From Nageia nagi (taxonomy: Eukaryota > Pinophyta), in assembly GCA_050084985.1 (NCBI GenBank), contig JBITNC010000001.1, positions 87,296,001 through 87,360,000 on the forward strand: a stretch of 64,000 nt of DNA. Direction: 5' to 3'. Below are positions 12,360 through 24,555 of this stretch, one piece after another. The notes beneath the pieces are model-generated. The model was not told where the DNA came from. It did no database searches and saw only the letters and a program-made list of their open reading frames with translations. The position numbers and the translations under genes are program-made. Position 1 is the first letter of the stretch. Each line of letters begins with the position of its first letter.

Positions 12360-12689
12360 GAAAATGTAATTAATACTTATTATACTTCTATAAATATTTG
12401 ATTAACATGAAAAATCTTTATCTTTTCAATTATTTTCTATTGCTTCTTATGTGCTTTTTGACATATATTCATCCTCATCATTTCATTAATTCTTCTTCTT
12501 TCATCATGTTTTTATCTCTTTTCTCTTATAAAGATTCTTAAATTTTCCATGTTAAACAAATATATCATATCAATTCAGTATGTGGGATCAATATGAGCAT
12601 TTAGTCATGTATGAATCACACTTGGTCTTCGTTATCAGAAATTGAGTTTAGAATATTGGAATGAATCAAAGGATCAAATGATAAAAATT

Positions 12690-13210
12690 TCCATATTAGA
12701 TCTATACCTCATGATGATGATAGCATATCATGTCTATATCTAAGGATGGGGTATGTACCTCATGACAATGAATGGTATATCACATACATGGTTGGAAAAT
12801 ATTCAAACCAATCATATATTTGAATCATCTTTTTTGGTTGGATCTAAATTAACTTTCGTTATTTTTATGATCACCTTTGTTGGTTGGTTTTAAACTAACC
12901 ATAACTATGATTTCTCTTTATGATCCTATGTTACATCTATTAATGAGGCTTATACCTCATGATAATGGTGTCATATATTATCTATATCTAGGAATGGGGC
13001 ATGTACCCCATGACGATGTATGGCATCTCTTTATGATCTCCTTTGTTGGTTGGGATATTAACCATCATAACTTGCTTTATGATCATATGTTTGCATCTAG
13101 TAATGAGGTATGTACCTCATGATAATGTAAGTATATCTTGTTATGATCTTGCGTATTGCATTTAGGAATGGGGTATGTACCCCATGACGATGTTGACACA
13201 CCTTGTTATG
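12690..13210 (+). repeat. Array of short palindromes around GGGGTATGTACCCC
   Basis: Near-perfect 14-bp palindromes occur at 12748 (GGGGTATGTACCTC), 12945 (GAGGCTTATACCTC), 12996 (GGGGCATGTACCCC), 13105 (GAGGTATGTACCTC) and 13170 (GGGGTATGTACCCC). Each is followed by 'atgaYRatg' and separated by variants of 'tttatgatctcctttgttggttgg' or 'ttgttatgatcttg'. They lie just upstream of the 3' LTR. Confidence 0.8.
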
Positions 13211-13679
13211 ATCTTGTATGTATGCATATAAGAATGAAACATTGAGTATTTCTATGATGATATCAATCTAATAATAGGATATTTGGTGTTCTCAAGATGA
13301 TGTATGCATATTATATTAATTTCATCCTTGCTACATTATTGTTATATCATTTGTGATGAAATAAATTATTATGATGATTTACTTTCATTATCACTACTAT
13401 ATCTTTTATGAGTTTACCATCACATATATGCTTGGAGTTTGGTCTTTTTATCTCTATTATTTTTAGGTTATTCTTTATTTTTGGTTTATTCTACTTCATG
13501 AAAGCCATTGCATTTCAGAACCAAGGTAAATAGGGGGCAACATACATCATCAAATCCTTAATGATTTAGAAAGCTAAACCAGAGAAGTGTTAAATTTTTC
13601 TTCTCTTGACCTTTACTTCCTTTGCAAGAATAATGTTATTTCAAGATTTAATTTCATTATACTTACAAATGGGGGCATC

Positions 13680-14498
13680 TGTTGACACCTAAAAGTGGTC
13701 TCCTTAACATGATCCCACTTAGGTGAAACTTTACACATATTTAATCATATTTTAGTCATATTTACCCTTATTATCACATATTTCTCAAGTTATATTTGTA
13801 TGTTTTATGTTAGGTACACTCAAACAACTTCAACCTACATATAAGGGTAAAATGGTGATATCATGCTTGATATAAATGTAAGTATATCTAACCTAGGGAA
13901 AGCATGTCAATATTACATCTTGATAGTTAGTGCCCTACACTTAGGTATTTCTATACGTCACCTATCAAGATTAGAATCTTGTTATCACTCGAGCAAATAT
14001 ATTTCATCCATATTTGTAATTATATTCTTGGCTCAACTTTTTGATATTCTATTGTGCATCAAATCTTGGTGGCTAACTCTACTCATCAGGAACCCTAACA
14101 TTTGAATTGAAGTGTATGCCTATGCTACTATTTCTAGATCTAGATCCCATGCTAGCATGCACACCTACATTGCCTCTCTCTGTTACGCTTAGTGGGGTTC
14201 GCACATCAAGTTCATCTCTCTTCAAAAGTTCATCCTACATATATTTAACTTCGACATAGGTAAGGATACACATGTATTTATCATATACTTCATTCTAATC
14301 TCTTTAGTGCATGCTTTTGTTTAGTATCTTGACATCAATAAAATCCTAGTTATGTTATTGTATCTGCTATACTCTTTATTCATTGTTATTCATATATGTT
14401 TATTTGAGTTAAATAGCTTAGATACTACATACTTAAATGTTTATGTGTATTTAGTTCATTTAGGTTGAAACCTAGGTGTAACAAAATACATATCAATA
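13680..14498 (+). repeat. 3' LTR of the non-autonomous element
   Basis: Starts TGTTGACACCTAAAAGTGG after the purine tract 'aaatgggggcatc' and ends near 'catatcaata'. Landmarks of the 5' LTR are kept in order ('gatatcatgcttgatataaatgtaagta', 'cctagggaaagcatgt', 'agaatcttgttatcac'). Confidence 0.85.
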
Positions 14499-14929
14499 CT
14501 AATCTTAGGAAATATGCACTACACTACTTTTCTAAAGTCTTCATTATTTTGATGCTTTCATATTTCTATAAATGAGCTTATGCAATCTTATTATACAATT
14601 AATTCTATAGTATATTATGTATTTTTGACAAACATCATCTTGTAGAGTATAAAAGATATCCAATACACAAAAATACATACAAGAAATAACTAATACAAAT
14701 AATTCATCATAAATATCACTCATATTTATCTATTAATATTTCAATTGTTAGTAGTCTATATTAGCAAAATTTATCAAAGTGTCAAGAAACATCTCCAAAA
14801 TATAAATAGTTTAGGGAATAAAATTAGGCAAATGATATTAAACTTCAATCTATTTTCTTATCCTATCAACAAGTATTGATATACTTAATTAAAAGGTATT
14901 TACTTTTTCCTTCCTTATTCAATGATATA

Positions 14930-15690
14930 TGTTGACATGTAATTTTGGTCCACCTAAAGTGGCCTCAATTAGGTATTTTATTATGTTAACATTATTTCAT
15001 TTTATTATATTAATATCATATATGTTATGTTGGCCCACTTATGACACCTCTCATGTAATCTCTCCTTTATATGTGCAAGGTACCCCAACATCAATGCTAG
15101 GTTTTATGTGGAGGCACTCTTTCATATTTAAAGGTAAGTATGATTACATGGGAAAGCATCAAGATTTCTTCTTGATAGTTGGTACCTACTTTTAGGTATT
15201 TGTTAATGCTGCCTATTAAGATTGGGATCTTGTTATCACTCAAGCATATCTATTATTCCATCTTTTGTAATTATATATTTATCTTCACTTATCGACATTC
15301 TACTATCAATGATCCTTGATGGAAAATCTCACTCGACCGAAACCCTAACACCCAAACTAGCATGTGTGCCCATGTTGCTATTTTGGAACCTAGTGCCCAC
15401 ACTCCCATAAGTGTATATGTTGATCTTCTTGTTATTGTTGTTTATGGGGTTCACATATCAAGGTTATCTCTCTTCGACAAGCTTAGTCTACATATAATCA
15501 GCTTCTCCTAGGTAAGGATTTATAGGTATGTAGCTATCTCTTGATCCTTTTCTCATTAGTGTATTAGTGTTATCTTGATCCAATAGTCTAATTATTTACT
15601 TTATTCATTTCCATTCTGTTATACTTTAGATTATTATTCTATGATCGAATGTGAATGTTTAGCATAGTTTTCTACCTAGTTTAATATTAA
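14930..15690 (+). repeat. Diverged lone LTR of the same family
   Basis: Begins TGTTGACATGTAATTTTGGTCC and follows the LTR pattern loosely: 'ggaaagcatcaagatttcttcttgatagttggtacc', 'gattgggatcttgttatcactcaagca', 'ggggttcacatatcaaggttatctctcttcgac'. No internal region adjoins it. The right end is approximate. Confidence 0.6.
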
Positions 15691-16935
15691 GGGTTATTAA
15701 AAATATTTAACAATATACTTAGTTTTATAATCTTAAGTTTATTATTTTTGATAAAGTTAACATCAATGGTTTCTTTACTAAGAAAAATAAATTTCCCCTT
15801 AAGTAAGGGAGGAATGCCTAATATGTTTAAATCAATATTTTTATATGCATCTTGATCATATTTAATATTTACCAAAAAAAAACACACACACGTGCACACA
15901 CACACACTTACACTTTTTTGTATGGTCAAATGAAGGAACATCATCTCATGAACTCATGAAGTTTAGTAATGCTTTATCATTCTCAAAGGAATCATATTAA
16001 TATTCTTATGCAAAAAATTTTATCATCTTTAGGTATAATAATAATTATTTATCACTTTCATTTATGTTACTAATTCATGAACATCATAAAAGTTACTATT
16101 TGAATCATAATTATCATTCTCATTATGAAAATGCATTTATTTAAATATGTTAATAGTTTTAAGAAAAGTCAGTCCTTTATATTTAGAATGAAATTAAAAC
16201 GTAATGGGTTCTAATATATATTATTCATTTTCAAGCTTATCCATGTATATAAATAACTTTTCAGCATAATAAGTAGATTCATACCATTAAACTTTCCTAA
16301 GATATTTCTTTTTATTGGTAAACCGCCCCTTCAAGGAATTAACTATGGAATTAGATTCCATATCTTGGGAGTTCTCTTCCTAAAGTTTTGTTTTGTTATC
16401 TATGTTGATTTTTTCTCTTGAAAGAAGTATGATTTTAAGAATAAACAATTATTCATATGGAATTATTTTCTATCTTATGTAATGAGTGCTACAATATTTT
16501 CTATAAAATATTAAGATGTTTATTGAGGTTTATTGAATGACTTAAGGATATTAGAATTACCCTCAAATATTTATTTGTGAGTACTTAATTAAATGGCTTC
16601 AAAATTGATGTTAGCCAATTCATTTAGCATCTCTTTCAATATTTTACTTTATTACCTTATTTCAAATATTGACTCTCAATTTTTAGGGATGATACATAAT
16701 AGTTCAATACTTTAAGGATTGGGAAATTACAAGTAAAGTGCAAAACTATTTCCATTAAAACCATATCTATGCTAAAATAGCTTTGATTCTACTTGGATTA
16801 TATGTATTATTCATTTATATTTTATTTTCAAGAATCTATATTATGTAAAAGTAAGAGCTTTTGATCCATGAATCTAAGATCTTCCAAGTAAATTAAGTTA
16901 TAGGATAATGATCTTCATAACATAATAAATACTAT
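15691..16935. other. A/T-rich spacer with a (CA)n tract
   Basis: Nothing coding recognised. A CA-rich microsatellite interrupted by 'cgtg' lies at 15882-15908. Confidence 0.5.
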
Positions 16936-17222
16936 TAATAAGTTTTACTCTTCCCTGTTTCCACTCTTCCACTGCGTTTCTGAAGCGGTTGATGCTCGGC
17001 CAACTATGCAACCTGCGCGAACAAAGTGGTTCCGCCTTAAGGTCCAAGGTATCGCTCTCTGAACAGCACTTCTCCATTCCCGTAGGTTGGTGGCTATGGA
17101 TAGCATGAGCAGTGAGCCAATCCTATTCCATCGCTTCGGCTGGAACAACCATGAGTCAGGTTCCGTAACCACGAGAACCAAGAACGAATGAATGCACCGT
17201 CCGTCTCGATCCACTTGCAGCT
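16936..17222 (-). other. GC-rich island, possible organellar DNA insertion
   Basis: About half of these bases are G or C, while both flanks are strongly A/T-rich, and the borders are abrupt ('gttttactc|ttccctg' and 'cacttgcag|ctttta'). The minus strand is open for 89 codons (16945-17214), with phrases such as 'LFQPKRWNRIGSLLMLS'. I do not recognise a protein family. Base composition and absence of the wear seen around it suggest a fairly recent insertion, perhaps of mitochondrial origin; this origin is a guess. Confidence 0.35.
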
Positions 17223-19578
17223 TTTATCATTCTTATTATTATCTTTTTATTATCAAATCCTCCCTTTATAAAATTAAAAGTTTAAATATTTTTATCTCCT
17301 ATTCCAAACATTTTAAAAAATATCTTGGTGAAAATATTTAATAGTAATCCATCATTGATGAGTACTCTATTAATCTTTCTTCTAAGCATGTAAACTTCAA
17401 TGTCCCAAGGAAGATTTTGAATTATCACATATTTAAAAGGAAATTAGAATTTCTTTTGACTTTAATGAAACATAATATTTGTATCTTATCCAATGATTGA
17501 TTATATCAGCAAAATTAGAATTATTTAAATTTAGAATCATCAATTCTCTTAGTTCTTTTATAACAATTTTATAATAATTCTAGGTCTAGGATGTCAAAGG
17601 ATTTGGTGATTATTATTTTAAGAGCACTAGATTTAGGTTGTTTAAATTTGGTTTCAAGACCTTTCTATGATGATATATTTTACTAAATATTTAGCTTGTC
17701 TAATATATATAGCAAGCAACTTGTTGTTGATTATGATTATGATTATGCTTACAAAATTATTAAATATGGTAAGTTATATATGAGATATTGATCTATCTTA
17801 TTACTTTGTTAATATGGTGTGTCTACAAATTTTAGCTTTTGTTTACATATCCATGTAAGGTGGATTGGTAAAGTAGATGATTTTTATAATGGATACTTTC
17901 ACTTTAAGAGCCAATTCCCTTTTCATGGTTTAATAGTTCTACACAACCCTTGTAGGCTTGGGTGGCTACAATGAAGTATAAGTACCCTTATTTAAAATAA
18001 AAAAGGATTTTAATATATATATATATATAATTGTTCATGGATGAGTTTTCTAATTTGTTTGTTGTAACATCTATTTATTGAATATCTTTTCACTTTATAA
18101 AATCCATGACATTCATGTTCTCTAATGCATGAAGAAAATATTTAATTTAGATCTTTTATTTTGATTAGAAGTAAAGTTATTATTGAGTTTCTAAGAGGCT
18201 CTTCTCTTGTGTCTTTAGGTAGTTGATGTAGTTTTTCAAAAAAAAAAAATTGACTAAAAGAACTAGTAGGTGGATCATGAGAAATATCGTTAATACTTTT
18301 CTTGTAATCATTTTTTTTTAATTAGAGTTTGAAAAAGAAGGAACATGAGAAGAACAACAAATATCTCTTATATCAATCAAAGCATTATCTTTTGCTAAAT
18401 ATTATTACATAAATAAGTAAAATATCTTATAATGATTCTAGAAAATGTTATGATAGTCTTTTGCTAATATTAAATTTTTTTGTAATCATATGTTGGAACA
18501 AAACTACTATGATCTTCATAGGGTTATTTTAATTGATCATTTCTTCGTATTTATGTTGAGAGGTGTTTTATAGTGACAAACTGGGGAGGGGGTAAAAAAA
18601 CCTCATTTATCATTTGTATATCCATTTAACTATAATCTAATGGCACAAACGTAACATTTTTTTTAAGAAACCAACCCTTATGGGAAAATTCCTTAGGGTA
18701 AGCTATCACAACTGAAAGGTATCTAATCCATCAAATTCACCTGAGGCTCACACTTGACCTTATTCGTACCTACTATCATCCAACAAGATTTGTAATTATG
18801 TCCACTTGTTATAAAGAATGAAATTTGAACTTGGACCTTCCATATTTTAGTAGAGAGTTTTAGCTACCCTCTACCCACTAACTCCTCTAACATGTTCACA
18901 TACAATTATATATAACATTTGTATAAATAAATATTTGAAATTAATCCATAACTTTTTAAATATATATTTAATTATTTTTATATGATATTTATTAATTTTT
19001 TTTTGTATTTTTATTTAATAATATTTATGTAATGTAGGAAACATTCATTGAATTCTCTATAATATAACATATTATCTATATATATTAATGATCTCATTTA
19101 TTCATAATCTAAGTACTAATTTTGAACTTACACCAACTTTTCTCTCTAACCCCCTCACAAGAAGTGATGAATAAGATTACTTCAATTAAGATATTTTAAC
19201 ATAAATGATAGATGTTTCAATTATCGAGAATATCATCCCAACAACTTCAAAAGGCTAGCTCCTGAATGGCTGTACATTTTTTATTAGCATGGAATTACTC
19301 CCTCCGTCTTCCAAATCGTAGCTGATTACAACTGCTTTGAAAGGTACTGTGCTTCAAACAATAGACTCTTGCTCAACTAGTCCAAGTTCTTCTTCATGAA
19401 GTAGGCTCACCAGAATGTGACAGTAATCCATACCCTAAAACATGCTTAATTAATGATGTTTTTGTCTATGGATCCAAATTTTTGCACCCTCACAGTAGTG
19501 CCACCTGCAAATACTACTGTTTCAAAATGGAAAGCATCAGTCAAAATTCATTTAGTCAAAATTCAATTGTGCAGAGCA
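17223..19578. other. A/T-rich intergenic DNA upstream of the laccase gene
   Basis: No open frame with a known domain. A (TA)n tract lies at about 18013-18030. The phrase 'tactccctccgt' near 19291 resembles one end of a Stowaway-type MITE, but a matching other end was not found. Confidence 0.5.
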
Positions 19579-19582
19579 GTCA

Positions 19583-19589
19583 GGTTGGT
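19583..19589 (-). promoter_or_regulatory. AC-type MYB element upstream of laccase
   Basis: The minus strand reads ACCAACC, one of the AC elements through which R2R3-MYB factors switch on lignin-pathway genes. It lies 196 bp before the TATA box. A near match, ACCTACG, follows on the + strand at 19601. Their activity here is inference. Confidence 0.45.
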
Positions 19590-19778
19590 TTGCAGGTGTT
19601 ACCTACGCTTTGTTTTGGCAGCCTGTAAGTAATCAAAGGCCCGAAAGTGTTTTCCATTTACAAGGTCGGCCCACTCAGGAGTTTAGGTGTACATTCGTAT
19701 TCCTTGCTTCCTACGCATAACTTAACCCCATGACAATTACACAACCATGCACCAACACCTGACTTAGAACTACAACAT

Positions 19779-19786
19779 TATAAATA
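19779..19786 (+). promoter_or_regulatory. TATA box of the laccase gene
   Basis: TATAAATA lies about 90 bp before the chosen ATG at 19877, a normal distance for a plant promoter with a short leader. Confidence 0.65.
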
Positions 19787-19876
19787 TGGATAAGCCTTTG
19801 GCATTTTACCAACAAAGACGAATATCAAGAATCCGGTATTCTTTCCATTATCGCCGAGACAAGAGGAGAGGGAGAA

Positions 19877-22090
19877 ATGGTAAGATCGGGGAATTGTTGT
19901 TTTTCGTTTTGCGATGGGAACCAGCGGCTACTAGTGCTCTTGGGCATGTTTGTTTTACTTACCCCTGCCATTGCAACGCATTGGCAGACAACCAGACAAT
20001 ACAAATTCGCTGTAAGTAAACAAGACGTCTTGATTTTTTGTTCCTTTCCAAGGGATGTATTGATATTAAGGATGGCACTCTGTTAATGTAATGCAGGTGA
20101 GGGTGAAGAACGTAACTCGCCTTTGCAAGACAAAACCTCTGGTAACGGTGAATGGCAAGTATCCAGGACCTACCATCCGCGCCCGCGAGGGTGATCGCGT
20201 CCTCGTCAAAGTCACCAACCACGCCAAAGACAACGTCTCCATTCACTGGTAACGAAAGGATACACTCTATTTCCCAATTGCATTGCGTTAACTTGAGCAT
20301 TATGTCACGTATAGATACCTAACTGATGGATGTTGAATTTGACCTATAAAAATGAAGGCACGGCATTAGACAACTGAGAACTGGATGGGCAGATGGTCCT
20401 GCTTATGTCACTCAATGCCCAATTCAAACAGGCAACTCCTACGTCTACAATTTCACCATCACCGGACAGAGAGGAACTCTGTGGTGGCACGCTCACATTT
20501 CATGGATAAGGGCCTCTGTCTACGGAGCCTTCATCATCTATCCCAAACACCACCAGTCCTACCCATTTCCAAAGCCGTATGCAGAAGTTCCTATTATTTT
20601 TGGTGAGAGTGATATGAGACGAATGTTAGCTCTAACATATCTTTGTTTTAACAACATGATTTTAATGAGTTAAGAATATGGGTACGCAGGAGAATGGTGG
20701 AATGCAGACACTGAGAAAGTGATAAACCAATCTCTTCAGACGGGAGCAGGTCCCAACGTCTCCGATGCTTACACTATGAACGGACTTCCTGGGCCTCTTT
20801 ACAACTGTTCCAATATTTCAGGTAATGCTACGAACTCAACCTAGACGTAATATGAGCTACAGACCTAGATGTATAGATTCAGATCTGATTATGCATTTGG
20901 ATGTGGATATACGCAGATACATTGTGATGAATGTTGTCCCGGGCAAAACATATCTCCTTCGTCTAATCAACGCTGGCATCAACGACGAACTCTTCTTCGG
21001 CTCGCCAATCACAGCATGACAGTGGTAGAGGTGGATGCAGTCTACACCAAACCCTTCCAGACGAATACCATCATGATAACCCCAGGCCAAACCACAAGCG
21101 TACTCCTCAGAACCAATCCCACTACTAATGCAAGCAACTTCTACATGGCAGCACTTCCGTACGCCACAGGCCAGGGAACATTTGACAACTCCACAGTCGC
21201 AGGGATCCTGAGCTACGCCAACTTAACCGCAAATGCTAGTGTTTCCAACTCACTCTTACTAACACTAGTTTTATGATGCCGAGCCTTCCAGCACTGAACG
21301 ATACCTCATCCGCGACCAACTATACAAATAAGTTAAGAAGCTTAGCAAATGCGCAGTTTCCAGCACTGGTGCCGCAGACAGTGGACAAGAAATTCTTCTT
21401 CACGGTGGGTCTGGGATTGAACTCATGCCCACAAGGGCAGACTTGTCAAGGCCCTAACGGAACCAAATTCACCGCCGCCATCAACAACATTTCGTTCGTG
21501 TTGCCCACCACTGCTCTGCTGCAAGCGCACTACTTCGGGCAGAAGAAAGGAGTGTATAGGACCAACTTTCCGGACAATCCGCCGTTCCCTTTCAACTACA
21601 CGGGGAATCAGCCCAACAACACGAACGCCAAGAACGGGACGAGAGTGAGAGTGCTGGCATTCAACGCAACGGTGCAGTTGGTTCTGCAAGACACGAGCAT
21701 CGCGGGCGTGGAGAACCACCCTCTCCACCTGCATGGGTTCAACTTCTTCGTGGTGGGCATGGGGTTCGGCAACTACAACGAATCAAGCGATGCGCCGCAG
21801 TTCAACCTCGTCGACCCTCCCGAGCGTAACACGGTGGGAGTGCCCTCTGGCGGGTGGGTTGCACTGCGCTTCAGAGCGGATAATCCAGGTTGTACTTTGA
21901 ACTGCAATTTTGTTATTTGTTTATATGATGATGGAGAGTAATGTAAATGTGGATGTCAGGAGTGTGGTTCATGCATTGCCATCTGGAGGTTCACACCAGC
22001 TGGGGATTGAAGATGGCGTGGGTTGTGAAGAATGGCAAGGGACCTCTTCAATCTCTCCTTCCGCCACCGTCAGATCTTCCACCCTGCTAA
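19877..22090 (+). CDS. Laccase (multicopper oxidase), six exons, frame breaks in exon 5
   Basis: Laccases are secreted copper enzymes that oxidise phenolics such as monolignols with O2 during wall lignification. Exons: 19877-20011, 20097-20248, 20358-20602, 20690-20821, about 20917-21888, 21960-22090; all introns are short (71-109 bp), GT-AG, at positions usual for plant laccases. Residues 17-34 form a signal peptide. Copper motifs: HWHG (His95, His97), WWHAH (His140, His142), HPLHLHG near 21717, and [12 protein letters not shown] near 21974; Leu stands at the type-1 axial position. The end '[10 protein letters not shown]' is typical. Exon 5 changes frame near 20999 and again near 21255, one base lost each time. 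Entering exon 5 at 20917 also needs one lost base near 20925; the in-frame alternative acceptor (exon from 20883) would leave a 61-bp intron. Three losses total one codon and restore the frame. About 588 residues result, normal length. Either a fresh pseudogene or sequencing error. Confidence 0.93.
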
Positions 22091-22197
22091 AACACAAATC
22101 ACCGCAGGCTCTTCTCATCGTGCTGCTTTTCCTCTCCCGATGTTCAAACAAACGAAAATAGTTGCATTTTGTTAGAGTGAATTATGTCCTACTTCTC

Positions 22198-22203
22198 AAT
22201 AAA
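22198..22203 (+). promoter_or_regulatory. Polyadenylation signal of the laccase gene
   Basis: AATAAA lies 108 bp after the TAA stop, a normal 3' UTR distance. Confidence 0.6.
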
Positions 22204-22994
22204 ATTAATCCGAGTCCTACATTTTCTTTTTGCCCATGTTTCTATACTGGTAGTTTAAGAGATAAATCACGATGGAGCTTCAGTCAATAGCTTTGCTTTG
22301 TTCAACTAAAATCGGAATGAAGAATCAACACCCACAAAATGTCTAGTGGGCACCAACTAAACACACTGAATAATTCATGGTAACTTCAAACAGTGCAACG
22401 TTTTTTACAAAGCTTACAATTAGCATATTGTTAACTTGAAAAAAATATATGGAGAATTTGTAACATATGATTAACACATACAAGTTGTTAGTGGTACTTA
22501 AAAAAACATGAATGAAGTATTAGTAAAATTAATGGATCATTATTATTAATTTTAAAAAGAAAGAAAACAAATGCTTTTCTATATTAACAATACAAGTTGG
22601 TTGGTATTTAAAATAAATGGTATATTATTACTCAATGTAAAACCTTACCTTCTTTGTACTTGTATAAACCTTCTCCAATCTCTTCATCAATATCCTTACC
22701 ATTTCCCTCTACTTTTTCCATTACTTTAAATCATAATGACATAGTATCATGTTAAAAGTCCCTAAATACCCCCACCTACTCGAACTTCCTTCCTCCTTCT
22801 AGAGACCCTTTGAACAACTAGCCTTCTAGCATGCTTTAATGCTCTCATTGCCCCATCAAGGAGAGAGGAGTTCCACAAGAGAAAAGGCACCAAAAGCACT
22901 TCATACATAAGAATCATTAGCAATTTATCACTAATGATTTTGAATCTTTTATGAACTTTGAATGTTGAAGAAGTTATGCTTTTAAATCACTCCT

Positions 22995-24010
22995 CATGAG
23001 AGTTTTATCATGGAATGTTTGAGGACTGACAAACCTAGTTAGAAAATATATGATTTGATATTTTTTTATTATTGCTTAATGCTATGGTTCAATTGATTTC
23101 ATTTATTTACAATAAGTCAAGATTTTTTATTATAAAATACTTAACAATTTATTTGACCTACCAATTAATTGTATGTAACTTCTTACAATTTGAAAGTGGA
23201 CCTATTATTAACTACTATCTTTTTATTGCCTAATTATTATTTTCATTTTGTGACTTGGGGAGTGGATCTATCTTCTCGTGTTACTTGGATCCTTTTAGAT
23301 ATTTTTTGACTAGCTATTTAGAATAATTAGTTTTAATATTCCAAATAATGCACCTAATCAATATGATTTATGGTGTTGAATTACCCTTTTTCTTCCTCTT
23401 TTCAATTAATGCATATGTAAATATTTCAATATAATTGAATGTGCTTTTGATAAGATAGGTATCCTTATTATGCAGAAGGTTGTAGGTGTGAGGGAGACAT
23501 GGTTTTTCATAAAAAATAAATTTGACCTATTATTCTTTTCAGCCTTTATCTTTTATAAGCATATTTGGTTTTCTTAGTCTAATCAACAAAGAGGATAAAA
23601 TCACATTCTTAAACAACTTAAATACATTATATGTTCTAAGCAATATTCATTTAGTTTTTCTTACAATTTTTATTATTATCCTCTTATAGAGGCCATTTTT
23701 ATGATCATTTTTCTATTATTTTATATATTGATTATTCCTTGGTTTGACTTTGTTATAAATCTTGATTTTTTTATGAATATTTTCTTTTTCCATCATCCTA
23801 CTTCTATCATTCATATAAAGAGAATATGAAAATTTATCCTTTATCCTAATCAAGATCAAGGTTGGATTACTTTGTAGTTTGATTCCATTTGAAGAATTGT
23901 TACTTTTCTTAGAATGCTGGGCTTGAAATATTTTAGATTTCATCATTATTTTAATATAATTTTAAAAATATAATTATATTAATCCTTTCTTCATTTGGAA
24001 GCATGTTGGT
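22995..24010 (+). mobile_element. LINE (L1-type) ORF2 endonuclease remains
   Basis: The translation opens 'MRVLSWNV-GLTN', the usual beginning of the apurinic endonuclease of plant L1-like elements ('WNVRGL'). Later phrases 'DFIYLQ', 'GVDLSSRVTWIL' and 'FHHPTSIIHIKRI' are loosely compatible with this domain, through many stops. No reverse transcriptase was recognised downstream before the copia LTR. The match is partial, so the call is tentative. Confidence 0.45.
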
Positions 24011-24555
24011 TTAATTCTTCTCTTTGATGTCATGTATCTTTGAAAGTTCACCACTAGCTTATGATTACCAAACTTTATTAATCTCATGAAGCCCATATAT
24101 GTCAAATATCATATGCCTTATTTTAATATTGGTGATAAGGTTTCTAAGGAGTTTTTTTATAACCTCAAGCCTCACCATAATAATTCCCAAATCAAGGTCA
24201 TTTAAGAAGATGATATCCATATAATAACTTTATAAATCATTTATATATCAAGAATTTATCTAGCATTATCAATAGGTTTTTTCTTCATAACTTTTTCTAT
24301 CTAAAGAGAGTAGGCTCTCTATGATTGTCTTACAATTATTCCAAAAAAAATATTTGAGGTAGAAACACTTATCTATAATTAACCTCTTTCACTCAAATAT
24401 GTAATTAAGCTTACCTATGTATAACTATCTCCATACTTTCCTATGGTTGATAAACTAAATAACTAATAAGGCATTTCCTCACCCAAATACATTTAGGCTT
24501 GATGCTTAAAAATAATCTTGAATTCTTATTTAAATTCCAAATAGGCCTTTTTCAT

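Larger units (their letters stand above)
8360..14498 (+). mobile_element. Non-autonomous LTR retrotransposon (gag-like remains, no pol)
   Basis: Two related LTRs (8360-9163 and 13680-14498) flank an internal region of 4.5 kb. The sequence next to the left LTR is TTAAT and next to the right LTR CTAAT, a likely 5-bp target duplication with one change. The internal part contains gag-like remains with a zinc-knuckle (9863-10780) but no protease, reverse transcriptase, RNase H or integrase phrase that I could find. A purine-rich tract (aaatgggggcatc) precedes the 3' LTR. This fits a TR-GAG or LARD type element moved by proteins of a Ty3-gypsy partner. The LTRs differ by many substitutions, so the insertion is old. 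Confidence 0.8.

Noticed and set aside
19291-19305. 'tactccctccgt', like the end of a Stowaway MITE
   Set aside because: No matching inverted end or TA duplication was found nearby.
20857-21734. Minus-strand frames opposite the laccase exons
   Set aside because: Antisense shadows of GC-rich coding sequence; the + strand carries the conserved laccase motifs.
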